DNA of 64,000 bases from Alligator mississippiensis (Eukaryota; Chordata; Crocodylia; Alligatoridae): positions 345,148,203 to 345,212,202 of the forward strand of contig NC_081824.1 in NCBI RefSeq assembly GCF_030867095.1, written 5' to 3'. The notes below the pieces were generated by a model, which worked only from the letters and a program-made list of their open reading frames with translations, searched no databases and was not told the origin of the DNA. The position numbers and the translations under genes were made by a program. Shown here one piece after another: positions 45,517 through 54,980 of this stretch (its first letter is position 1; every line of letters starts with the position of its first letter).

Positions 45517-45945
45517 GTGAGGGACCCGATTCTTTTTTTGTTTTTTGGGTTTTTTTGGAGTCTGCCTGCAGGTGGGGGGCCGGGTGAGCTGCTGGCAGGC
45601 TGAGTGGCCCCTGAGCTGCGGGAGTCCCCAGTCCTTCCCCCTGCGGTGGTGGTGGCGGCAAACCCCAGGGCTGCCTAGGTGGGCTGTCAGTGGGCTGGGT
45701 TCTGCCCCAGGCAGCTTGCGGTCAGAGAAGAGTTGGATTGGGCTGGATGCTACCTCCGATCTGGGGCAACACCTGACCCACTAGCAGCCTGCCTGGGCAG
45801 CCTTGCGGGGCACTGCTGCCACAGAGGAAAAGACCGGGGCCCTCTGCAGCTTAGGGGCCACTTGGCCTGCCAGCAGCTTGCCCCCTGACTGCGGTAGAGG
45901 GGGGCAGGCTCTGCTGGAAAAAAAAAAAAGGATTGGGTCCCTCAC
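45517..45945. mobile_element. 429-bp GC-rich palindromic DNA transposon with 9-bp target duplication
   Basis: The ends are perfect 11-bp inverted repeats, GTGAGGGACCC and GGGTCCCTCAC. The match extends to 23 bp with two mismatches into a T run / A run. The interior is also a near-complete palindrome (gctgctggcaggctgagtgg against gctgctggcaggccaagtgg in reverse). CACTTCACA stands on both sides (45508-45516, 45946-45954). A 9-bp duplication suits Mutator-like elements better than hAT (8 bp), but the family is not certain. The interior appears non-coding. Confidence 0.75.
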
Positions 45946-46054
45946 CACTTCACACCTACCTTTCTTCTCTGGCTTATTCTGGAGTGGGGGAAATTGCTGG
46001 GGTGATGCTTCATGGTAGACTTATTCATTGGTCAGGTAAGCACAATTATCTGCA
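45946..46054 (+). repeat. Direct repeat B, copy interrupted at its left edge by the 429-bp element
   Basis: 109 bp about 92% identical to 44796-44904, without gaps. It begins with cacttcaca, which also stands directly left of the palindromic element at 45508-45516. Confidence 0.75.
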
Positions 46055-46082
46055 CTACAGTTATCTGCACAATTATCTGCAA

Positions 46083-46150
46083 GCGATGAGGGGCCCGATT
46101 GTTTTTTTCTGTGGAGCCTGCCCACCTGTCCTGTGGCTGCGGAGTGAGCT
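46083..46150 (+). mobile_element. Truncated second copy of the 45.5-kb palindromic element
   Basis: The stretch gatgaggggcccgattgttt, then a T run and gtggagcctgccc, parallels the left end of the 45517 element (gtgagggacccgattctttt, ttggagtctgcctgc). Only about 70 bp remain before unrelated hairpin sequence. Confidence 0.5.
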
Positions 46151-46155
46151 GACAG

Positions 46156-46202
46156 CTGCAATGCATCATTGCAGACTAAACTACATCCAGATGTAGTTTA
46201 GT
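46156..46202. repeat. Two adjacent perfect hairpins
   Basis: CTGCAATG-cat-CATTGCAG (46156-46174) is followed directly by ACTAAACTACATC-ca-GATGTAGTTTAGT (46175-46202), with loops of 3 and 2 bases. A diverged relative of the second lies near 38228. Confidence 0.8.
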
Positions 46203-46793
46203 TTGTAACTATGTAAAGTAATTTAAAACCCCCAAAACTGTTGAGCAACTCAGGGACTAACTCAGAAGGGGCTGTACTCAACTAACTTCCCGCTGGGTAA
46301 ATGAGATGACAACCACAGCCTTTTCTAAAGATGCCTCCATCACTGTGGGTTTGTCTGGAGTGATTTAAGAACTCTGTTGTTCCCAACCTATTTCAATGGC
46401 TGGATTGTGTGACACAAAAGATTCACAGTTACTGAGATTAATCCTTGGTTTATAAAGATCTTCTTTTCTTAGTATCACTGTAGTGTTTTGGACAGCAGAA
46501 TAGTTAGCTGTGAACAGATCCAGGCATCCAATCCTAATTAGCTATTTGGAACCTTTACAAGTCACGAGTCTACCAAATAACTTGTCCTTTCTTGTGACAT
46601 GTGTTTCCAGGCTGCCAAGACTTGACATCTCATCTCCTGTATCTCTTCTGCTCTACTGCTTTTTTTTTCTCCCACTTTGCCTCCTGAATTTTCAGGCATG
46701 TTAATGTTTTCCCATCTGTCTCAGTTCTTTTTACATTTTTTAACCCTCCTAATATATGACACCTTGCACTTCAATGGGCATTACCTTCTCACT
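46203..46793. other. Intergenic sequence, nothing recognised
   Basis: No gene or transposon border recognised. Confidence 0.45.
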
Positions 46794-46801
46794 TCCTAAT
46801 C

Positions 46802-47241
46802 CAGTGGGGGTCAACCTTTTTGGCAGGCATGCCACAAATTAACCCTTCACTTTTCCAAAGTGCCACTCCGATCCCTTTCCCTTACCCAATTTGATTCTCA
46901 GCTTTCTGCTCCCTTCCCTGTACTCCCTGACATAGGCTCTGAGTTTCATTTTTGCTGGGAGGGAGCGGGTAGGGGGGAGTCTAAGATGATAGACATGTGG
47001 AAAGTTTTATGCATTTCAGGTGACATCCTTCTTCCTAAGGGAGGCCAGGGCCCCTGTACTCAGCACCTCTGTACCCTGACTCAGCTGCTGCTCAACCTTT
47101 TGTTTCCTGCCCTGTGCTGCCTGCTTGATCTAATGGTCTCTGCCCTCTCTGTCACTGATACCCTCTCCAGTTTGCTGCATGCCACAGGCAAAAGCTGCTT
47201 GTTCCACTTGAGGCACCTGTACTGTAGATTGCCCGCCACTG
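46802..47241 (+). mobile_element. hAT non-autonomous element with 8-bp target duplication
   Basis: 440 bp. The left end CAGTGGGGGTCAACCTTTTT is mirrored by the right end, read in reverse CAGTGGCGGGCAATCT. Flanks TCCTAATC (46794-46801) and CCTTAATC (47242-47249) match at 6 of 8. The inner blocks gcaggcatgccac and gctgcatgccacaggc also pair. The interior has no transposase and is of the usual 'miniature hAT' type. Confidence 0.75.
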
Positions 47242-47249
47242 CCTTAATC

Positions 47250-48323
47250 CATGTTCATCAGATTTGGGGGGGAAAACACACTGTGTAAAGCAGTGTCTGA
47301 CAGCAAAAAAACCCCAGCCTAAATTCCAAAGCTGTAAAAAAGGATGCAATTAAAGCCAATCTTCCATTAGTTTCAAGATATTTGCTAAAGATTCAGTCTC
47401 ATGACTGTGGATTCTGCATCCTTGTATGCCAGAGATTCCCAGAAAGAGCAAAGTGACTGGTTATCCTAAAATGATTTTTAGTGTATGAATCCTTGACCAT
47501 AGTGCTACAAAGAAGCACTATTAAGAAAAATGACTAATGTTATAATTACCTTTGTCCCTGACAACAAATGCTGGTGATAGGAGTAGCTGAGCAAGCACTG
47601 AAACTTGGTGCAGCTGTTGACAAACAGGGCCACCTCACCACAACGTTTTTGAAACAACACGACTACACAGGGTTTGCCTCTTTTTTTGACGTTTACGGTT
47701 AACCAGCATTAGGCACTGGTTAAGCTACAACAGTTGCTGACAGCCAGTGTCAGCCGTGTGTCATGCAGACAAGGATTTTGGCTTGTACTATAATAAACAA
47801 ATGGAAATTCATGAAGGAAGCCCGAGTTCTGTGAGCAGGGAGCTTGCCGGTTTGGTCATCTCTGGTGTGATATGCTGGAGACTTGAAAAAAAAAGTCAAA
47901 TTTTCCTTCCAAATTTTCTATTCCTTCAGCCTTATACAGCAAGTAAATAACTACACGTGTGCACACAATGCCTGAAACCTCTGTGTTAGTGCTATTGATA
48001 GCTATATAAAGATTCCCACTACACAACAGCCATATCTACACTGTAAATTTACCATGCGTGGCAACAGCACACTCAAGCACGTTGTGCTGCTCTGTGCAGA
48101 CTAAACCAGAAGCAATGTAGTCATGTCCGTGAAGCACTTCTGGTAAGTGACAGCAGTGCCTACCCATATGCTAATTAACTCCCCAATGTCGCCATGTAAC
48201 CCACACACGGTCATGTGGCTATCCTGCTTCCAGGTTAGGAGGCAAGTATGTTTTCATGGAGGAGCATGGGGTGCTTTAGAGAGCATCTCTGCAAGGTGTG
48301 GTAAGTGGACCATGTACATACAG
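47250..48323. other. Intergenic sequence
   Basis: No gene. A segment near 48028-48240 (catatctacactgtaaattt ...) looks like an old DNA-transposon relic, but its ends could not be paired. Confidence 0.45.
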
Positions 48324-48331
48324 TGGATGAG

Positions 48332-48583
48332 CAGGGATCCTGGTTTTATCTGATTAAAAAAAAAAATCCCCAATTTTTGGAGTAAAAAAACTAACACAAA
48401 ATCCACATTTTTTCATGATTAAAATGAAACACCATTGTATATATATATACAGTCCTCAGGGGCACTTGGATAGATATATATAGTGGTGTTTCATTTTAAT
48501 CATGGAAAAATGTGGATTCTGAATTACTTTTTTTACTCTGAAAAATTGGGGATTTTTTTAATCAGAGAAAACCGGGATCCCTG
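48332..48583. mobile_element. Palindromic hAT-like MITE, copy 2
   Basis: 252 bp. The ends are CAGGGATCCTGGTTTTATC and gagaaaaccgggatccctg. The arms pair through aatccccaattttt, ccacattttttca and gattaaaatgaaacacc. The centre is atatatatac ... gatatatata. Flanks TGGATGAG (48324-48331) and TGAATGAA (48584-48591) match at 6 of 8. Confidence 0.8.
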
Positions 48584-48821
48584 TGAATGAATTACTTGCA
48601 CAATATTAAGTTTTGTAACGCCGATGAATTCAAGTCTACCATATATCTCTATAATTTTAATAATCACAGATGCAAAAATTTCAAAGCCTCTTGCATAATA
48701 AAGACCATTGTCCCCTGTGGGGACAGGACAACTCTTAGGATCTTAAAATTGCACTGTTAGGCAGGAGGGTGTGACACAATTGCACATATACAACCACACA
48801 AATCAATTAGGCACATACATG

Positions 48822-48833
48822 CACACACACACA

Positions 48834-48883
<50 letters not shown>
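48822..48883 (+). repeat. CA then TC microsatellite
   Basis: (CA)n about 48822-48836 followed by an uninterrupted (TC)n to 48883. It produces a spurious frame rich in Ser-Leu or Glu-Arg. Confidence 0.9.
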
Positions 48884-48885
<2 letters not shown>

Positions 48886-49302
48886 CAGCTCAGGCACATA
48901 TGCATCCAAGATTACCAGTCTATCTATTACACCTATCACCAATTCAAGCACATACACACTATTAACAACAAAAATTAGACAAAAATCAGTTGTCAATACC
49001 CACACACTCAATACAAATACATGGATCACTAATTTGTATATCATGCACACAATTATATATTTGCCAGTTCACACACATACACACAGGTGAGTTCCTAACT
49101 TGGGTGGTGCGGGGTGTCTGTGTGCTTAGGGTACTTGGGATACCTAGGGTGCTTGGTGACTATGGGAGGGGAAGTCAAGGGTCAAAGATTTCCAGAAGGA
49201 GGGAGATGGATGGGGGTTAAGATGAGAAAGGGAAAAATAAGAGAGTGAAAGTTGCCAGGGCCAGGATTAGAACCAGAAGACTGGAGGGGAGCTGGGGTTA
49301 CT

Positions 49303-50651
49303 TGAGGTTAATTGGTCTTAATTGATTAAAGGAAAACGCCCAAAGCTGGAAGAAAAGAGGAGCAATGCTAGGGAGAAGCCGGCACAGAGGCTGGGACTGG
49401 AGCTGAGGAGGAACTGAAAGGTATGTGGGGAGAGGGAAACTGGGACTGGGGGGACCTGGAGGTGGCTGTGGGGGAGCTGGAGAGGTTGCAGGGGGAACCA
49501 GGAGACTCCGGGGAAGGGGGTTGGAGATGTTGTGGGGGAAACTGGGAGGCTGCAGGGGAGCTTGAGAGGCTTTCGGGGAGAAGCTTTGGGTGGAGCTGGG
49601 GCTGGGGAAGCCGGAGAACAGAGAGGGAGGCAGGAAAGATAGGGGAGAGAAGGCAGAGAGAGATGGGATTGGGGAGAAGGTAGAGATAAAGAGAGAGAGA
49701 CAAGCAGGAATAGAGAGAGATATCAGGGGAAGGCAAAGGCAGAGGACAGAGGGCTAAAGCTGGGAAACCAAAGAGTAGGGCCGGGAGGTCAGCAGAGAGG
49801 GGGAGAAAGACAGAGCTGGGGGAGGTACAGGCACCAAAGAGGAATGAGGCCCAGAGGGAGGTCAGAGAGATGGGGATTTAGTTGGGAGCCTGCAGCAAGA
49901 CAGAGACCAACTTGGGGTCAAGAATATCAGTATTATTAAACAGGCAGTATACTATACAGCTCACTAAGTTATTGGTTCCTACATGCACACAAGCACTGAC
50001 ACACGCACCCACACAGTGGTAGGAGAGGAAAAAGTCTTGGTGGAGAGACTGAAGTTAAAGTGTGTAGGGACAGAGTCCAGGTCCTGTGCTTGGGGAAGAA
50101 AGGTGGGTGATCGCTACCTATCCTGGGCTGAGAGTTGATCCTCGATGGCTAGTCGGGGTCTTCCCCAGTGTTGTCCAGAGGGGGTCGCTGGCAGGGCCTC
50201 TGGGTGGATAGGTGGTGTGGCACAGTCCAGATGGAGAGGGCATCCCAAGGAGGTCACACTTTACCATCCCTTTTATAGGGGTGGGCTACTTGTGCCTCCT
50301 ATGGCAGGGACATGCCCAGACGCCCACATGCAGATCCAGGTGTCCTCATTGTCTGGTAGGACACAATGGTGGGGTTGCTGGTTTCTGTAGGGTCTTTGTC
50401 TTTCAAATGCTGGGTTTCTGGTGAGGTTCCCAGTTCCTGGGTGAGTCAGTGCAAGGCAATAGTCCAGTCATTGAGTTGATTATTCAGTAGAGGCCTGCTA
50501 CCATTGTATCTCAAGCACCCTCATTCATCCCCATTCATTCAGGAACCAATTTACATGAGACTGGTTAGACATGAGTCACAGTTACAACGTAGGTTACACC
50601 CAGGCAGAGGACACAGGATGGAGGCTTGACATACAAAATGGAAACTTGACA
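49303..50651 (-). mobile_element. LTR-like fossil on the - strand, boundaries inferred
   Basis: Read on the - strand it begins TGTCAAGTTTCCATTTTG and has a TATA motif (cctataaaaggg, near 50270). It then has a transcript-leader-like segment, aataatactg near 49935 as a possible weak poly(A) signal, and a long CT-rich part. TTACT stands at both proposed ends (49298-49302 and 50652-50656), fitting a 5-bp target duplication. The right end and the TATA part are the more secure. No internal genes are seen, so it may be a solo LTR. Confidence 0.4.
49400..49740 (+). repeat. Purine-rich (GGA/GAG) tract
   Basis: About 340 bp almost wholly of A and G on the + strand (gggagctggagaggttgcag type). It sits inside the LTR-like segment and explains the Ser-Pro-Leu-rich frame on the other strand. 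Confidence 0.8.
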
Positions 50652-51039
50652 TTACTTATGCTAACTTACACATGTAGGCCTAAATTATATAGTATCAATT
50701 AAACAAAAACAGTAAAAATCAGTAAAACAGTAATCACATAGTAAAAATCAATATAAACATAATAATTATACAATATAAAACAGTGGATCAAAGAAGGAGA
50801 AAGAGAAGAAAAAAAAAACTTGCTACAAAAATGCTAATGCTTATCCTCTGTCTTAGCTTACTCATACTTATCTATAGGGAATAGAGAGGGAGAGAGAAAG
50901 TCAGAAATAGTTGGGGAAGGGAGGGAATGTATTTTAAAATAAAAAAAAAGAAAAAAACTGGAGGTTTTGCTACAGTCTTTGATGATGTAAATAAATTGAG
51001 TTCCTTGAGTCTTGTACAGGTATAAAGCATTTTTTATGA

Positions 51040-51246
51040 CTTTTGGTGCCTTGTTATGAACTCTATCCAGTTCTTCAATATCCTTCTTGAATTGTGACCA
51101 TCAGAACTCTGTATTCCAGTGGCAGTCCACACCTGTGCCAAATATAGCACTAATGATAATTAAATTATTGTGCAGTACCAACTAAAATACATTACAAAAG
51201 TCTTGTTACATCAGTGCTATTACCTTGAACCTTGGATGACTTGTAC
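51040..51246 (-). mobile_element. CR1-type LINE fragment, antisense
   Basis: The + strand phrases gaactctatccagttcttca, atccttcttgaattgtgacc and gtattccagtggcagtc are the reverse of a familiar CR1 body segment. The palindromic MITE copy 3 follows at once at 51255. More diverged CR1-like sequence (tgcctgaaatcagtgcc, cagttttctggcacttcccc) may continue to about 51900. Confidence 0.65.
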
Positions 51247-51254
51247 TTCATCAT

Positions 51255-51373
51255 CAGGGATCCTGGTTTTCTCTGATTAAAAAAACAAAAACAAAAACCC
51301 AACCTCAATTTTTAGATTTAAGAAAGTAACCCCAAATCCACATTTTTCTGTTATTAAAATGAAATGCCACTAA

Positions 51374-51424
<51 letters not shown>

Positions 51425-51637
51425 GTAGATAGATAGATATTAGTGGCATTTCATTTTAATAACAGAAAAATGTGGATTTGGGGTTACTTTTTTAAATCTA
51501 TCCATATAGATATATAGATGTGTGTGTATATATACTGTGGTGTTTCCTTTAATCATGGGGAAAATGTAGATTTTGTATTACTTTAAATCTGAAAAATGAG
51601 GATTTTTTTTCTTAATTGGAGAAAACCAGGATCCCTA
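51255..51637. mobile_element. Palindromic hAT-like MITE, copy 3, with a duplicated right arm
   Basis: The left end CAGGGATCCTGGTTTTCTC is followed by the usual arm, a (TATC)n centre (about 51374-51440) and a right arm up to gggttacttttttaaatcta. Then a short TATA-like spacer and a second right arm (gtggtgtttcctttaatcat to ccaggatcccta) follow. Flanks TTCATCAT (51247-51254) and TTTATCGA (51638-51645) match at only 5 of 8. It seems to have landed in a CR1 fragment. Confidence 0.75.
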
Positions 51638-51645
51638 TTTATCGA

Positions 51646-52799
51646 ACAAGATAGTAAGCTATTTTGACGAGATCTGTTTTCAATAATTTTTCACTGTTAA
51701 TTATCCTTAGCTGCTTTACTTTTTTATCATCCATTTTCTTATTTTGCCTGAAATCAGTGCCATTCCCTTTTTCCTTTTAAAATAGTAGTTCATGGTTAGT
51801 TTCCCCTCAGTTTTCTGGCACTTCCCCAAAGAACTTATTTTTTGCCTCATTTACTTTTACTGGATGCAGGTTTTCACATTTCTACCCCCAGTTCCTTTTT
51901 TACCCAGACATGCTTTCTAAATAAAGTATAACCAAGATCACATTTATGAGATCTGTGAGGTTTCAGTAATACTAGCAAAGTCAGGTTTATCCCCATAAAT
52001 GAGTCACTTCAATTCCTTTTGTTTATTACTCAGGCTGCTATCCTTGAAGAGGCAATTAACCACTTTTCAGCTTTCTCACAAAAGGATGTAGTTTATTATT
52101 CCACCCAACCAAAGTCTTATAGCACATAACTAGCTGCTAGTCGGCTTTCAAAATTTTCTGTCTTTTTTGTTCCTGCTGTGAACCAGGAAAAATCCCTGAA
52201 AAGGGGATTTAGACATTCTTCTTCTTTAGTACTCTTCTAAGATTCCTGAAATAATCTATAATTGGTGAGTAGTACATGAAGCAATATGTGCCACTTATGA
52301 ACATCACCACTGTCTGCTCACTGTAGAAACTTATCCAGTCTTGTATCTTGGTTCCAGGGAAAACAATATACCCATCCTGTCCCCGACAGAATATTTTTTT
52401 ACAGTTCTTTTTAGCATACAATTCCTATCAAGGACTATCTGTCATCTTTGGATAACTGGAGATTTTGTGTAGAGTTTGTTTGATAAGTTTGCAGATTGAT
52501 TTGAGCAGCAATATTTACTTACAGCATGTCCTTCCCAAGTCTGTTCCATTGGACTGGATAGATCCGTAAAGATGCTTTCTGAAGTTTCCGTTTTGAGATT
52601 CTGGTACTTCTGCCTGTGTGGATTGCCTTCTAGTCTTCTTTCTGATGGTTACAGCCCCTCCCCTCCTGGCCTGCAGCCCTGCAGAATGTCTCCTGATCCT
52701 CTTTGGTGCCTATAGACACCTATTTAATCAATTAATAGGCCTCTAATTAATCAGTTCTGCTCTGTGTTCTAATTAGAATGCTCCAGTGTCGCCTCACCA
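51646..52799. other. Intergenic sequence with possible CR1 remains
   Basis: The first 250 bp may be antisense CR1 body. After about 52140 nothing is recognised. Confidence 0.4.
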
Positions 52800-52802
52800 T
52801 TA

Positions 52803-52930
52803 TGTGTATTAAGCCCCCATGCATTACAAAAGGACTGTGGGAGCACTTTATCTAAAACTCATTAAATAAGCTTTAGATAAAGTGTCCCACAGCCATTTTG
52901 AAACATGTAGGCCTTAATACATGTGACAGT
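52803..52930. repeat. Long imperfect palindrome (about 55-bp arms)
   Basis: gtgtattaag...catgcattacaaaa, ggactgtgggagcactttat and ctaaaa are mirrored by tttagataaagtgtcccaca, gccattttgaaacatgtag and gccttaatacat. The centre is ctcattaaataagc. It looks like a small DNA-transposon hairpin of a family other than the five MITEs; no target duplication found. Confidence 0.75.
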
Positions 52931-54980
52931 GAGCTGTTTAAATTAGTGGCTTTCTGTGAACTGCTTTAATTAAAATGCATCCCCCACTGCCAAGCACATT
53001 TATAGGCAGCCCTTGCTTCCTGTGATTATGAATTGCCAATTCTTCTCTCTAAATTTCCAAACTCAGGTTTCTTGATTGCTGTAACAACCTGCAGATTCCT
53101 GAAGGCTGGAACACAAGTTTTACTGGGGACATTTTGGAGGGTGACACCAGGAAGCTCAATGTGCTTGGAAAATTTTGCAATAGCTCCAAGCATACAATAC
53201 ACCTCCTGGCTGCAAGCAGCAGCACTGAACATACATCACTTGAAATGAAGATCGAATTTGTTGCAGTTCAAATGAAGTGCCTTTCTTATTGCCCAGGACT
53301 CTAGATATGAAATGATGCTGAGTTCCTGGGTTCTTTGAACTTGGGTTGGGGTGAGGTTTTCCAAGCCTGGCTGTCCAAGTACTCCTCAGCCTTTCTGATC
53401 TCCGAAGTCAAGCACTTGTCCTCCAAAGCCACCAGCATTTTCTTCCAGCACAGCTACCAATTTGTACTTTAAATAGTTTTCTTCTGACTTCAGGCAGGGA
53501 AGAAAACAGGGCACATAGGTTCACAGCCCAAGCTTATAGTGCATGCAGTCCTGGGTCTGGAAAATAGAGTTTCTAAATAGTGACTGGGGTTGCTGAGATA
53601 CGGACACTAGTGGCGAGACAACTCTTCTAGTTGTGTGCTGTCCCCTTGCCTCACTTCCCAAGGGAAGCAGCCAATTCAATTTGCTGCAAGGAACAAAAAC
53701 AACATTTTCTCCCCTCTCATGAGAGTGAAGTTGGGGGCGCTGAAGGAAGGTACAAGGGGGAAAGAGTCCAGCAGTATATGCATGCCACTTTTGTCATGCT
53801 CCTGAGAACACCACTGGGAAGCTGGCCTCACTTAACACTCCTGCTCTGTATGTGCCTGACCCAGACATAGGACAGTGAAATCACCTGGAAGGCTCCTCCT
53901 TCTGCTGCTCCCAAGCTCTCTTTCTGATGTGCTTGATAGTAGAGGCAGGGGACACTTTAGGGAGGTTTCATTGCCTAGTGATTGGGTTTGGCAGATTCTG
54001 GGCACAAGTATGTGGGCCAGGTATGCTCCCTAGTGATAGTCTCAAGAGCACTATGGAAGCAGTAGAATAGAGCCCACTGTGACTCCACTCCCTCCTCTCA
54101 CTCCCTGCCTCTGAGCAACCAGATAGCTCCCCTGATCGCCACTTTGAATGCCTGTTCTGGTTAGAAGGTAAGGGGATGAAAAGCCCCCCTGGTGTACCAA
54201 ATCCTGCAACCCCAGAAACTGGCACAGGGAGGCAACAACAGAAACTCCCACTTTTATATAGGAGATGCTGGGGATTAGGGTCACAAGCCAATGGGCTAAA
54301 GAGAAGGGGACAGACACAGCTAAATAAATATTAACATTAAGGTACATATGCTTAGGGTCTGGGTAACAGGAAGTAAACAGTGACCCCGGTGAAATCATCC
54401 ACGAACAGGTAACCAGTAGATAATACTAACACCATGATGTACACAACTGAGAACCTTAAACCCTTCCGCAACCCCAGCAGGATTCAAACCAGTCTCTGGT
54501 CCCTTAAAAAACTTAACTGCTGTTTGCCTGGGCTCCATGTCTGAGCCCTGCTACTGCAGCTTGCAGTCGTAGCTCTGTCATTTCTTTTGAACCTATCTGG
54601 TCATATGTCTGTCTCTCTCTGCCATGGTAATCCACACTCCAATGCTGCTCCTTCTGCTTTCTCCTGCCTCCTGCCACCTTCTGGAAGTTGTAGTGCACAC
54701 TGCAGTCCATTCCTTCAGTCCCCTGGAGGCTTCTGGGAGCTGCAGTTCACACAACAGTTCCTTTCTCCAGTCCTTGGAGGCTTCTAGCATTGTAGTTCAT
54801 GTTACAACTTTACAGTACGTGACATCCAATATCACACACATTACACTGGCTTGAAAGGTGAGAAAGGAACTCTACTGTAGCTGCTCTCCTCTCAAGGCCT
54901 GGGGCTATTGAAAAACCCCAAAGGGTAGAGATGTGGCAGGGAGAGTAGGGTAGAAATGATAGGTTTGGGGGGCATATTTT
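52931..54980. other. Intergenic sequence with a short tandem triplication
   Basis: At 54679, 54729 and 54781 the motif CTTCTGG(G/A)AG(C/T)TG(C/T)AGT(T/G)CACAC recurs at 50-52 bp spacing, the third copy more diverged. Read in reverse it resembles the ACTACAATTCCCAGAA type of site bound by ZNF143. No gene was found. Confidence 0.45.

Noticed and set aside
45508-45954. Reading the 429-bp element as a hAT with 8-bp duplication
   Set aside because: Moving the borders to get CAG ends breaks both the symmetry and the flank match, while 9 bp gives exact ends and agrees with the empty-site copy.
48757-49050. Frame with a long Glu-Arg repeat
   Set aside because: Translation of the (TC)n microsatellite, not a gene.
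49368-49736. 122-codon Ser/Pro/Leu-rich frame on the - strand
   Set aside because: Direct translation of a purine-rich tract in an LTR-like segment.
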